Notes under the pieces: generated by a model
The model's input: only the letters and a program-made list of their open reading frames with translations
Database searches by the model: none
Told to the model about the DNA's origin: nothing
Position numbers and translations under genes: made by a program
In this document: piece after piece, positions 14,363 through 21,957 of the stretch
Position numbering within the stretch: the stretch's first letter is position 1
Layout of the letters: each line of letters starts with the position of its first letter
NCBI GenBank assembly: GCA_964632355.1
Contig: CAZWBW010000034.1
Coordinates: forward strand, 1 to 25,818
DNA from: JALOAP01 sp964632355
Lineage (GTDB): Bacteria; Chloroflexota; Dehalococcoidia; Tepidiformales; Tepidiformaceae
Length of the DNA stretch: 25,818 bases
Reading direction: 5' to 3'

Positions 14363-15130
14363 ATGGCTGAGCGACAGGATGAGTACCGGAACGCTGTCGC
14401 GTTCGTGACCCATACACGGGACTATCGTTCGTCGGATGTGCTGCCGGCGCTGGCGCGCCGTGGATACACAACGACGGAGCGGCCGCACGATCGAGAAACG
14501 GAGCGGCTGCTGGGGCAGTTCAATCCAGACCTCGTCGTGTTGGCGATCGATCCGCGGATAGAGAACGACCTTGCGCTGGTGCGGATGGTTTCGCGGGCGA
14601 CGAAGGGGGCGGTGCTGGTGCTGGCGCCGGGGCCCCATTCGAACGGCCTGAGCGCGGCACTCGATGCTGGCGCGGACGTCTGCCTGCGTGACACCGACGG
14701 CCCGGAGATGCTGAGCGCGCAACTTGGTGCGCTCTCGCGGCGGCGGATGGCCGCGGTAGAGGAGCAGCCGGTCGAAACGCCGAGCGTGATCAAGGTGCGC
14801 GACCTGGTGCTCGACTTCGACCGCTGCCAGGCGGTGCGCAACGAAGAGCTCATCCCGCTGACGCCGACGGAGTTCAAGATCCTGGCCTACCTGGCGAAGA
14901 ACGCGGGTAAGGTGGTGAGCCCGGTGGAGATTCTCCGGGCGGTGCAGGACTACACCTATTCGGAGCGGGAAGCGCAGGAGATCGTGAAGGTGTACATCCG
15001 GCGGATCCGGCGGAAAGTGGAGCTGGACCCGGCGGAGCCGAGTTACATCATCAACGTGCGCGGCTTTGGGTACATGCTGGAGCGGCGGTCGAACGGGCGC
15101 GAGGGAGGAGCGCTGCAAGCGGTCGCCTAG
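14363..15130 (+). CDS. OmpR-type winged-helix regulator with degenerate receiver domain
   Basis: The protein has 255 residues. The C-terminal half is a clear OmpR/PhoB winged helix: LTPTEFKILAYLAKNAGKVV (167-185), EIVKVYIRRIRRKVE (206-220) and INVRGFGYML. The N-terminal half has receiver length and pattern but lacks the chemistry. The acidic pocket is replaced by VTH (14-16), the phospho-acceptor position in PDLVVLA is Ala61, and the conserved Lys is Asp110 in CLRD. It is therefore likely phosphorylation-independent, as in other pseudo-receiver regulators. It has no adjacent kinase. ATG 14363 lies 2 nt after GGAGG; ATG 14327 would add 12 residues from the leader hairpin. Its targets are unknown. 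Confidence 0.88.
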   Translation: MAERQDEYRNAVAFVTHTRDYRSSDVLPALARRGYTTTERPHDRETERLLGQFNPDLVVLAIDPRIENDLALVRMVSRATKGAVLVLAPGPHSNGLSAALDAGADVCLRDTDGPEMLSAQLGALSRRRMAAVEEQPVETPSVIKVRDLVLDFDRCQAVRNEELIPLTPTEFKILAYLAKNAGKVVSPVEILRAVQDYTYSEREAQEIVKVYIRRIRRKVELDPAEPSYIINVRGFGYMLERRSNGREGGALQAVA

Positions 15131-15198
15131 AAGCACTGTCGCGAGATGCTTTCAACGCTGCCGGGGCCTGTGGTCCCGGCAGCGCCATTTACCTTCGG

Positions 15199-15207
15199 TG
15201 CTAGAAT
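15199..15207 (+). promoter_or_regulatory. Extended -10 promoter of the aldolase-like gene, leaderless arrangement
   Basis: TGCTAGAAT is an extended -10 element ending 7 nt before ATG 15215. No ribosome binding site lies between. The spacing repeats that seen at murI and at 18576, supporting transcription starting at or next to the start codon. Confidence 0.5.
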
Positions 15208-15214
15208 GCGGGGC

Positions 15215-16573
15215 ATGAACACCACGCTTGCCGAAGTACTCGACCTATCCGGTAATCGCCCGGTCCTGCGCAACGCGCTGGCCGTACGCGAAGGCATCGA
15301 AGAAATCGTCCGCCTGGCTGTCTTCGGGACAGACGAAGAGAAGGAGCTAGCGCGCTACGCGATCCACGCTGCAGCGCCGCAGCTGGGTGCGGTTTCTTCG
15401 TCCATCTGGGGCCTCTACTCCGCGCGAGGACGCGGGGAGGTCGGAGGGTTCACGGTTCCGGCGGTGAACATCCGCGGGATGGCGTTCGATATGTCGCGTG
15501 CGCTGTTCCGCGCGATCAAGGCGACCAACGGTGCGGCGACGATCTTCGAACTGGCGCGTTCGGAGATGGGGTACACGTACCAGGAGCCGGCAGAGATCGC
15601 GGCGGTCGTCCTCGCGGCGGCAATCGCGGAGGAGTATGAGGGCCCGGTGTTCATCCAGGGCGACCACTTCCAGGCGAACGCGAAGAAGTTCGCGGCAGAC
15701 CCCGAAGCGGAGACGAAGGCCCTGGAGGACCTGATCCGCAAGGCAATCGCGGCGCAGTTCTACTGCATCGACATCGACGCTTCGACACTTGTGGACCTGA
15801 GCTATGAGCGTGTGGCCGACCAGCAGGCGCCGAACGCGAAGCTGACCGCGCGGCTCACGAAGCTCATTCGCGAACTGCAGCCGGAAGGCGTCACGATTTC
15901 GGTCGGTGGCGAGATTGGCGAAGTAGGGAAGCACAACAGCACCGTCGAGGAACTGTCCGAGTACGTCGACGGCTTCAAAGCGCTCGTCGACGCGGACGAG
16001 GTGGGCCTCGCGAAGGTGAGCGTTCAGACCGGTACGAGCCACGGTGGCATCCCGCTGCCGGATGGGACGATTGCCGAGGTGGCGATCGACTTCGACACGC
16101 TGCGGGAGCTTTCGCGGGTGAGCCGGGAGCGCTATGGGATGGCGGGCGCCGTGCAGCACGGAGCGAGCACGCTGCCGGACGAGCTATTCCACCGGTTCCC
16201 CGAGGTGGAGACGGCGGAGATCCACCTGGCGACGGGCTTCCAGAACCTGATCATGGACCACCCGCGGTTCCCCGGTGACCTGCTGGCGGAGATGCGGGCG
16301 TACGCGGACAAGGAGTTTGCCGACGAGCGGAAGGAAGGCGAAACGGACGTCCAGTTCTTCTACAAGACGCGGAAGAAGATGTGGGGTCCGTTCAAGCGGC
16401 AGACGTGGGATCTGCCGTACGACCTGCGGCAGGAGCTCGGCAAGGAGCTACAGGCAAAGTTCGAGTTCCTGATTCGGCAGCTCAAGGCGAACGACACCCG
16501 GGACATGGTCCTGAAGTACGTGGACCAGAAGGTGGTGGAGGTGGAGCCGCCGGTGATCGGCTCACGGGCCTAA
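15215..16573 (+). CDS. Class II fructose-bisphosphate aldolase-like protein, long form
   Basis: This 452-residue zinc-aldolase-like TIM-barrel protein has candidate metal and substrate residues in class II order. These are Asp150-His151 in QGDHFQAN, Glu233 in VGGEIGEVGKHN, His276 in QTGTSHGGIPLPDG and His315 in GAVQHGASTLPDELF. Classical class II aldolases have about 280-360 residues. The excess here is an N-terminal helical part (1-75) and a charged C-terminal part (about 360-452). Cleavage or formation of fructose 1,6-bisphosphate is the best guess, but tagatose-bisphosphate or another ketose-phosphate substrate is possible. ATG 15215 (MNTTLAEVLDL) is chosen because an extended -10 ends 7 nt before it; the frame is open to 15146. 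No glycolytic neighbour is present. Confidence 0.82.
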   Translation: MNTTLAEVLDLSGNRPVLRNALAVREGIEEIVRLAVFGTDEEKELARYAIHAAAPQLGAVSSSIWGLYSARGRGEVGGFTVPAVNIRGMAFDMSRALFRAIKATNGAATIFELARSEMGYTYQEPAEIAAVVLAAAIAEEYEGPVFIQGDHFQANAKKFAADPEAETKALEDLIRKAIAAQFYCIDIDASTLVDLSYERVADQQAPNAKLTARLTKLIRELQPEGVTISVGGEIGEVGKHNSTVEELSEYVDGFKALVDADEVGLAKVSVQTGTSHGGIPLPDGTIAEVAIDFDTLRELSRVSRERYGMAGAVQHGASTLPDELFHRFPEVETAEIHLATGFQNLIMDHPRFPGDLLAEMRAYADKEFADERKEGETDVQFFYKTRKKMWGPFKRQTWDLPYDLRQELGKELQAKFEFLIRQLKANDTRDMVLKYVDQKVVEVEPPVIGSRA

Positions 16574-16611
16574 GGGCCCCGTTTCCCGGGCCATTACGGT
16601 AGGAATCTTTA

Positions 16612-16635
16612 CCTTCGTTCCGTTACGCTCGAAGG
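16612..16635. promoter_or_regulatory. Inverted repeat upstream of the response regulator/kinase pair
   Basis: CCTTCG (16612-16617) and CGAAGG (16630-16635) form a 6-bp inverted repeat with a 12-nt spacer, about 37 nt before ATG 16672. A second small one, TGCCT/AGGCA (16645-16649, 16654-16658), follows. They may be a regulator site or leader hairpins. A clear promoter was not recognised in 16574-16671. Confidence 0.3.
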
Positions 16636-16671
16636 AAAGAGTCCTGCCTATTCAGGCAACGGGGGCCGTGC

Positions 16672-17334
16672 ATGAGAGTGCTTGTCGTTGAAGACGAGGA
16701 GTCGATCGCGAGCGCAATCGAGCGTGGATTGATCAAGATCGGCTACGCGGTTGACGTGGCGTACGACGGTGTGGAGGCGCTCGAAAAGGCGAGTGTCAAT
16801 AACTACGACGTCGTGTGCCTGGACCTGAACCTCCCGCGGATGGACGGGATCGAGGTCTGCCGGCGGCTCCGTGAGGATCGCTTCAGCGGCGGGATCATCA
16901 TGCTCACGGCGCGGAGCGCGATTCGCGATCGTATCGAAGGGCTTGACGAGGGAGCGGACGACTACCTCGTCAAGCCGTTCGCGTTCAGTGAGCTTGCTGC
17001 GCGAATCCGCGCGGTGACACGCCGTGAAGGCGGCCTCCGGGAACCGATCATCAACACGCGCGGGCTGGAACTGGACCCGAACACCAACCGGGTGAAGCGG
17101 GACGGCAAGGACATCCACCTGACGCCGAAGGAGTTCGCGCTACTGTACTACCTTGCGCGAAACGAGGGGCGCGCCGTTCCGCAGGAAGAGCTGCTCGAAC
17201 ACATCTGGGATGAGCACGCGAACCCGTTCACACAGACGGTGAAGGTCCACATGAACAACCTGCGCCGGAAGATCAACGACGGTTTCGATGAGCAACTCAT
17301 CGAGACCATCCGAGGAAAGGGCTACGTCCTCTAG
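16672..17334 (+). CDS. OmpR/PhoB-family response regulator
   Basis: This 220-residue two-component response regulator is canonical. The acidic pair is in VVEDEE (5-10), the phospho-acceptor is Asp51 in VVCLDLNLP, the switch Thr79 is in IIMLTAR, and Lys101 is in YLVKPF. The winged helix has LTPKEFALLYYLARNEGRAV, then VKVHMNNLRRKI, then the terminal ETIRGKGYVL. It ends without a tail. The kinase gene begins inside its last 47 nt, so the two are co-translated and form a cognate pair. The signal sensed is unknown. The weak GGGGG about 6 nt before the ATG is the only ribosome-binding-site candidate. Confidence 0.96.
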   Translation: MRVLVVEDEESIASAIERGLIKIGYAVDVAYDGVEALEKASVNNYDVVCLDLNLPRMDGIEVCRRLREDRFSGGIIMLTARSAIRDRIEGLDEGADDYLVKPFAFSELAARIRAVTRREGGLREPIINTRGLELDPNTNRVKRDGKDIHLTPKEFALLYYLARNEGRAVPQEELLEHIWDEHANPFTQTVKVHMNNLRRKINDGFDEQLIETIRGKGYVL

Positions 17335-18565
17335 GCTGAAACCCCCTGCGTTCACCCGGACTGTCCGGTTCCGGCTCACGATCTGGTACTCGAGCCTGTT
17401 GCTCGTGTTCGGGGTTGCGTTCGTCGTCGCGCTGAATGTCGCGGCACGGCTCGACCGGCCTTCGCAGCTCGAGCTGCGGGGTTACGAGATCATCATCGAG
17501 CGCACGGGGCCGGGCGGCGGCGTGAACGTCCAGCCGAACCTGGATGTGGCCGAGGTGGAAGACCGGCTGTACGCCGAGAGCCTGGAACGGCTGCAGTTGT
17601 GGTCGGCGTTTGCGGTGGTCGGGCTGGCGATCGCCTCCGGCGTTGGGGGCTATGTGCTTTCGGGCGCGCTGCTCCAGCCGGTCCGTGACATCACGCAGGT
17701 AGCCTCGGAGATCAGCGCGACGAACCTGAGCCGGCGGATCAACCACCAGGGGCCGGACGACGAGCTGAAGCAGCTCGCGGACACGTTCGACTCGATGATC
17801 GCGCGGCTAGAACGGACCTTCGAACAGCAACGCCAGTTCGTGCAGGACGCATCGCACGAGCTGCGGACACCGCTCGCAGCGATTCGCACCAACATCGAGG
17901 TAGCGGAGATGGATTCGCACCTTTCGGAGGAAGAGACGCGGACGCTGCTGGAGACGATCAAGGAGCAAACGGCGCGGCTGACACGGCTGAGCGAAGACCT
18001 GCTGATGCTTTCGACGAACGAACGCGAGGAGCCGCAGGTCGAGCCGCTGCCCCTGCTGGAGCTGGCGCACGACGTGGCCCGGCAACTCACGCCGCTGGCC
18101 GCGACGCGGGAGGTTTCGATCCAGGTGGAAGGCGACGCCTCGGTCAACGGGGTGGCGAACGCAGACCTCCTGTTCCGGGCGGTCTGGAACCTGGTGGACA
18201 ACGCGATCAAGTACTCCGGCGAAGGCAAGCACGTCTGGGTGACGGTGTCGCGGCGCGACGGTGCGGCGGAGATTCGCGTGCAGGACAACGGGCCGGGCAT
18301 CCCGCCGGAGCAGCGAACGCGGATCTTCGAACGGTTCTACCGGATCGATAAGGGGCGGAGCCGTGCGCAGGGTGGCACGGGCCTTGGCCTGGCGATCGTC
18401 CGGGAGCTCATCGAAAGCATGGGCGGCCAGATCTCGCTGGAGAGCGAGGTCGGGAAGGGTTCGACGTTCATCGTTCGGCTTCGCGAGGCCCCGGCGCAGC
18501 AGAAGCGGGCAGCTCCGAGTGTCCGCGAGGCTTCCGCAAGACGCGGAGTGTTGGTCGAGGAGTAG
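17288..18565 (+). CDS. Membrane sensor histidine kinase
   Basis: This 425-residue kinase is presumably the partner of the overlapping response regulator. Order: cytoplasmic N-terminus, membrane helix 1 (about 31-52), an outer domain of only some 50 residues (about 53-104), membrane helix 2 (about 105-127), and HAMP (about 128-180). The dimerisation/phosphotransfer helix follows with His190 in ASHELRTPLAAIR, then the ATPase domain with N box NLVDNAIKYS (301-310), DNGPGI (333-338) and GGTGLGLA (362-369). The small sensor domain has no recognised ligand fold. ATG 17288 is the only standard start in reach and overlaps the regulator by 47 nt. The final TAG is part of a putative -10 for the next gene. 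Confidence 0.95.
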   Translation: MSNSSRPSEERATSSRLKPPAFTRTVRFRLTIWYSSLLLVFGVAFVVALNVAARLDRPSQLELRGYEIIIERTGPGGGVNVQPNLDVAEVEDRLYAESLERLQLWSAFAVVGLAIASGVGGYVLSGALLQPVRDITQVASEISATNLSRRINHQGPDDELKQLADTFDSMIARLERTFEQQRQFVQDASHELRTPLAAIRTNIEVAEMDSHLSEEETRTLLETIKEQTARLTRLSEDLLMLSTNEREEPQVEPLPLLELAHDVARQLTPLAATREVSIQVEGDASVNGVANADLLFRAVWNLVDNAIKYSGEGKHVWVTVSRRDGAAEIRVQDNGPGIPPEQRTRIFERFYRIDKGRSRAQGGTGLGLAIVRELIESMGGQISLESEVGKGSTFIVRLREAPAQQKRAAPSVREASARRGVLVEE

Positions 18566-18568
18566 GAT
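18563..18568 (+). promoter_or_regulatory. -10 hexamer 7 nt before the small unknown gene
   Basis: TAGGAT begins with the TAG stop of the kinase gene and ends exactly 7 nt before ATG 18576. This is the third example in the window of this spacing with no ribosome binding site between, after murI and the aldolase-like gene. No clear -35 box was found. Confidence 0.35.
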
Positions 18569-18575
18569 TGGGGCC

Positions 18576-18842
18576 ATGGAAGGGCTACTGGACCGGCCGG
18601 CGTTGCGGCGTCTTCCACAGGTGGCGATTGTGCCCGAGGGGGACCGGTTCGCCATCGAAGTGAACCGCCGGGTGGTGCTGGAAGTTACTGACGAACTGGA
18701 GGCCCACCACTGGGCGAAGCACGTCACGGAATGCGTTCATTCGGGGATCACGAAGCCGGAGTTGATACGAGGGGAACTGCCGAGGCTGTGCGAAACAGCA
18801 ACACGTTACAACCTCCATACGGGTTATCCAGCGGCTTCTTGA
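18576..18842 (+). CDS. Unknown 88-residue protein between the kinase and dxs
   Basis: I do not recognise this protein. It reads MEGLLDRPALRRLPQVAIVP and goes on EGDRFAIEVNRRVVLEVTDE, then a helical, His-rich part LEAHHWAKHVTECVHSG and a polar end. It is soluble and mixed alpha/beta in appearance, with two Cys (CVHSG and LCETA) and no membrane helix. Support for it being real is the tight fit between neighbours (10 nt after the kinase stop), the -10-like hexamer 7 nt before the ATG, and a protein-like composition. The frame continues upstream inside the kinase gene, but that part is a shadow. A hairpin follows the stop. Confidence 0.65.
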   Translation: MEGLLDRPALRRLPQVAIVPEGDRFAIEVNRRVVLEVTDELEAHHWAKHVTECVHSGITKPELIRGELPRLCETATRYNLHTGYPAAS

Positions 18843-18846
18843 CCCT

Positions 18847-18865
18847 CGTACGGCCACCCCGTACG
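18847..18865. terminator. Hairpin after the small unknown gene, terminator-like without a T run
   Basis: CGTACGG (18847-18853) and CCGTACG (18859-18865) form a perfect 7-bp stem with a 5-nt loop, starting 5 nt after the TGA. Only TTGGCC follows on the plus strand, so it is not a textbook intrinsic terminator; it may protect the mRNA end. The rest of 18866-18960 is the dxs leader, in which I see no certain promoter. Confidence 0.4.
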
Positions 18866-18960
18866 TTGGCCTTCGAGCTCCTGGGAGTGCCAGTAAGCCT
18901 CCGCACGGCAGCGTCGACGTTCCTGTGGCCTACTGGTGGGAGTACACAAGGAGCCGACTT

Positions 18961-20889
18961 TTGAGCCGACTTCTCGATCGTATTGATTCTCCGCAAGACC
19001 TCCGGGGCCTGAGCTATGACGAGCTCGGGCAGCTCGCGGAAGAGATTCGCGAGTTCCTGGTGGAGACCGTCGCGTGTATCGGCGGCGGGGGTCACCTGGC
19101 GTCGAACCTGGGCGTCGTGGAGCTTTCGATCGCCCTGCACCGCCTCTTCGATAGCCCGCGGGACAAGATCGTCTGGGACGTGAGCCACCAGGTGTATGTC
19201 CACAAGATCCTGACGGGCCGCAAGTCGCGGATGTCGACTATCCGGCAGTACGGCGGGCTCTCAGGATTCGCGGACCGCAAGGAGAGCGAGCACGATCCGT
19301 TCGGCGCGGGCCATGCAGGAACGGCGATTTCAGCTGCGTGCGGGATGGCGGCCGCCCGCGACCTGAAGGGCGAGGACTACCACGTGGTTGCGGTGGTCGG
19401 CGATGGTGCGATGACCGCGGGGATGGCGCTGGAAGCGATGAACCACGCGGGGCACCTTGGCCAGGACCTCATTGTTATCCTGAACGACAACGCGATGTCG
19501 ATTTCGCCGAACGTGGGTGCGCTCAGCCGCAACCTGAACAAGCTGCGGATCGACCCGCACTACCGGCGTGCGAAGCAGGACATCGGGAACATCGTGGAGC
19601 ACCTGCCGCTGGGCAGGCAGGTGTGGGAAGGCGCCAAGCGGGTGAAGGCGAGCATGCGCGACTTGCTGGTGCCCGCGCGATTCTGGGAGCAGTTCGGGTT
19701 CGAGTACTACGGCCCGGTCGACGGACACGACATCCACGAACTCGAGGCGACGCTCACGCAGATCAAGAAGGTGCGTGCCAAGCCGGTGCTGCTCCATGTG
19801 CTGACCGAGAAGGGGCATGGGGTGCCGGAGGCGGCCGCTGACCCGATCAAGAGCCACAGCGGCACGTACTGGATGAAGAAGCAGACGGATCCGGACGCGC
19901 CGGCTCCGCCGCCGACATACAGCCAGGTGTTCGCGCAGGCGACGCAGGAGCTCATCGAGTCGGACCCGCGGGTGGTGGCCATTACGGCGGCGATGCTCGA
20001 GGGGACGGGGCTCGCGCCGGTACACAAGAAGCACCCGGACCGCGTGTTCGACGTGGCGATCGCTGAGCAGCACGCCGTGACGTTCGCCGCCGGGCTTTCG
20101 ACACAGGGAATCCGCCCGATCTGTGCGATCTACTCGACGTTCCTGCAGCGCGGCTTCGACTCCGTGGTGCACGATGTGGCGATCCAGAACCTGCCCGTGG
20201 TGTTTGCTATGGACCGGGCTGGATTCGTCGGCGACGACGGGAAGACGCACCAGGGCTTCGCCGACGTGAGCTACCTGCGGTGTCTGCCGAACATGGTCGT
20301 TTCGGCGCCGAAGGACGAGCAGGAGCTTCGCGACCTGTTGTACACGGGCATTCAGCACGACGGTCCGTTTGCCGTGCGGTATCCGCGGGGCACGGGCCCG
20401 GGCGCACCGACGAACCTGCCGATGCGGGCGATCCCCATCGGGCGGGGCGAAGTACTGCGCGAGGGCAAGGACATTGCGCTCCTCGGCTTCGGAACACCGG
20501 TGACCGAGTGTGCCGGCGCAGCAGAGCTGCTCGCGAACGAGGGCATCGACGCAGCCGTTGTGAACGCACGCTTCGCGAAGCCGCTCGACGAGGAGCTCAT
20601 CCTGCGGATGGCGCGGGAGACTGGCGGCGTATTGACGGCCGAGGAGAATGTGCGCGCGGGCGGCTTCGGTGAGGCAGTGCTGACGTTGCTTTCGGAGCAT
20701 GGGCTCGCGGACAAGTTCCTCGGGGCGCTAACGATGCCCGATGCAGTTGTGGACCATGGACCCCAGGCCACTTTCCGCAAGCTGTACAAGCTGGATGCCG
20801 AGGGCATCGCGGAGACCGCACGGGAGGTGCTCTCGCGGCGCCGCGGGCCATCGGAATCCGATCCGCTCGCGAGTCTGACCCCGGCGTAG
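18961..20889 (+). CDS. dxs: 1-deoxy-D-xylulose-5-phosphate synthase
   Basis: Dxs condenses pyruvate and glyceraldehyde 3-phosphate, the first and often rate-setting MEP step. The 642-residue protein has GGGGHLASNLGVVELSIALH (His45), DVSHQVYVHKILTGR, the thiamine-diphosphate motif GDGAMTAGMALEAMNHAG with NDNAMSIS, the catalytic Glu369 in AIAEQHAVTFAAGL, and FVGDDGKTHQG further on. The start is TTG at 18961, with AAGGAG 7 nt upstream, giving the family-like (M)SRLLDRIDSPQDLRGLS. GTG 18925 is in frame but would add 12 unusual residues. The prenyl synthase follows after 4 nt, so the two form an isoprenoid operon. Confidence 0.97.
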   Translation: MSRLLDRIDSPQDLRGLSYDELGQLAEEIREFLVETVACIGGGGHLASNLGVVELSIALHRLFDSPRDKIVWDVSHQVYVHKILTGRKSRMSTIRQYGGLSGFADRKESEHDPFGAGHAGTAISAACGMAAARDLKGEDYHVVAVVGDGAMTAGMALEAMNHAGHLGQDLIVILNDNAMSISPNVGALSRNLNKLRIDPHYRRAKQDIGNIVEHLPLGRQVWEGAKRVKASMRDLLVPARFWEQFGFEYYGPVDGHDIHELEATLTQIKKVRAKPVLLHVLTEKGHGVPEAAADPIKSHSGTYWMKKQTDPDAPAPPPTYSQVFAQATQELIESDPRVVAITAAMLEGTGLAPVHKKHPDRVFDVAIAEQHAVTFAAGLSTQGIRPICAIYSTFLQRGFDSVVHDVAIQNLPVVFAMDRAGFVGDDGKTHQGFADVSYLRCLPNMVVSAPKDEQELRDLLYTGIQHDGPFAVRYPRGTGPGAPTNLPMRAIPIGRGEVLREGKDIALLGFGTPVTECAGAAELLANEGIDAAVVNARFAKPLDEELILRMARETGGVLTAEENVRAGGFGEAVLTLLSEHGLADKFLGALTMPDAVVDHGPQATFRKLYKLDAEGIAETAREVLSRRRGPSESDPLASLTPA

Positions 20890-20893
20890 TGCG

Positions 20894-21922
20894 ATGAGTG
20901 AACGGACACTGGAGGTGCCGGCGCTTCTCGCCCAGTACGGCGAGATGCTGGAGGAGGCGCTTCGCGACGCCGTGGGTCGCGGAGACAGTCCGCTGGAGGC
21001 CGCCGCACGGTACGTGATGGGCTGGGAGGACGCGGAGGGGCGGCCGACTTCGAACACGGGCAAACGTATTCGGCCGGCGCTATGCCTGCTGGCCGGGGAG
21101 CTGTTCGGCGGGCACGCGGAGGATGCGCTGCCGGCGGCGGTGGCCGTTGAACTCGTGCACAACTTCTCGCTGGTCCACGACGAGATCCAGGACCACGACC
21201 TGGAGCGGCATCACCGGCCGACGCTGTGGGCGGTGATCGGCGAAGCACAGGCAATCAACGTCGGCGACTTCCTGTACACACGGGCGATTGCAACGCTGGC
21301 CGAGGGCCCCGGCGACGCTGGACTGCGGATGCAGGCGCTGCAGGTGCTGAACCGGGCCATCGGGGAGATGATCGCCGGGCAGTGGCAGGACCTGTCGTTC
21401 GAAGAGCGGTTGGACGTTGGCGTCGACGAGTACCTGGAGATGGTCGGCCGGAAGACGGGTGCGCTGCTGGGAGCGCCGCTCGAGATGGGCGCAATCCTGG
21501 CGGGCGCCGACCGTGAAGAGGCGGCCGTGCTTGGACGCTGGGGCGTACAGGTTGGGCTCGCGTTCCAGGCGCAGGACGACTATCTCGGGACGTGGGGAGA
21601 CCCGGAAGCAACCGGGAAGTCGAACGTGAACGACATTGCCCGGCGGAAGAAGACGCTCCCGGTGCTGCTGGGAATGGCAGACGGTTCCGCACGGGAGACG
21701 GTGGTTTCGAACTACGGCAGCGCCGACGGACCGCTGAACCCGGCGCAGGTGGCTGAGGTGATCGCGGCGCTGGACGCTGCGGGTGCGGGCGAGGCCACGC
21801 GCGAACGGGCGCGGGGGTATGCGGAAGCGGCCGACGCACTCCTGGAGGAATTGCGTCTCTCCGACGAACGGCGCGAGCAGCTACGAGCGGTGGCCCGGTA
21901 CCTGGTAGACCGGGCCGGATAG
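20894..21922 (+). CDS. Polyprenyl (geranylgeranyl-type) diphosphate synthase
   Basis: This 342-residue trans-isoprenyl diphosphate synthase elongates allylic diphosphates with IPP. Visible are GKRIRPALCLLAGELFG (56-72), the first Asp-rich motif as HDEIQDHDLER (Asp96, Glu97, Asp100), and the second as QAQDDYLGTWGD (Asp228, Asp229, Asp236), then TGKSNVNDIARRKKTLPVL. The first motif reads DEIQD instead of DDxxD, which to my recollection occurs in a prenyl synthase subfamily. Chain length is not predictable here; Phe91 and Leu93 lie a few residues before the motif, where size-limiting residues occur. ATG 20894 lies 4 nt after the dxs stop without a good ribosome binding site, so it is probably coupled to dxs. 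Confidence 0.92.
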   Translation: MSERTLEVPALLAQYGEMLEEALRDAVGRGDSPLEAAARYVMGWEDAEGRPTSNTGKRIRPALCLLAGELFGGHAEDALPAAVAVELVHNFSLVHDEIQDHDLERHHRPTLWAVIGEAQAINVGDFLYTRAIATLAEGPGDAGLRMQALQVLNRAIGEMIAGQWQDLSFEERLDVGVDEYLEMVGRKTGALLGAPLEMGAILAGADREEAAVLGRWGVQVGLAFQAQDDYLGTWGDPEATGKSNVNDIARRKKTLPVLLGMADGSARETVVSNYGSADGPLNPAQVAEVIAALDAAGAGEATRERARGYAEAADALLEELRLSDERREQLRAVARYLVDRAG

Positions 21923-21957
21923 TTGCCCCTTCGGCCGGGGTAACCTAGGGTCTCGCC

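Noticed and set aside
14176..14370. A 64-codon plus-strand frame in the leader of the pseudo-receiver gene
   Set aside because: No ribosome binding site, low-complexity Arg/Gly-rich sequence, and it overlaps the regulator start; the GC hairpins explain the openness of the frame.
13667..15136. A 489-codon minus-strand frame opposite the sigma factor and regulator genes
   Set aside because: Arg/His/Pro/Leu-rich shadow translation spanning two genes and their gap; no domain.
19330..20700. A 456-codon minus-strand frame opposite dxs
   Set aside because: Antisense shadow of a certain gene with Arg/His/Val bias and no motif.
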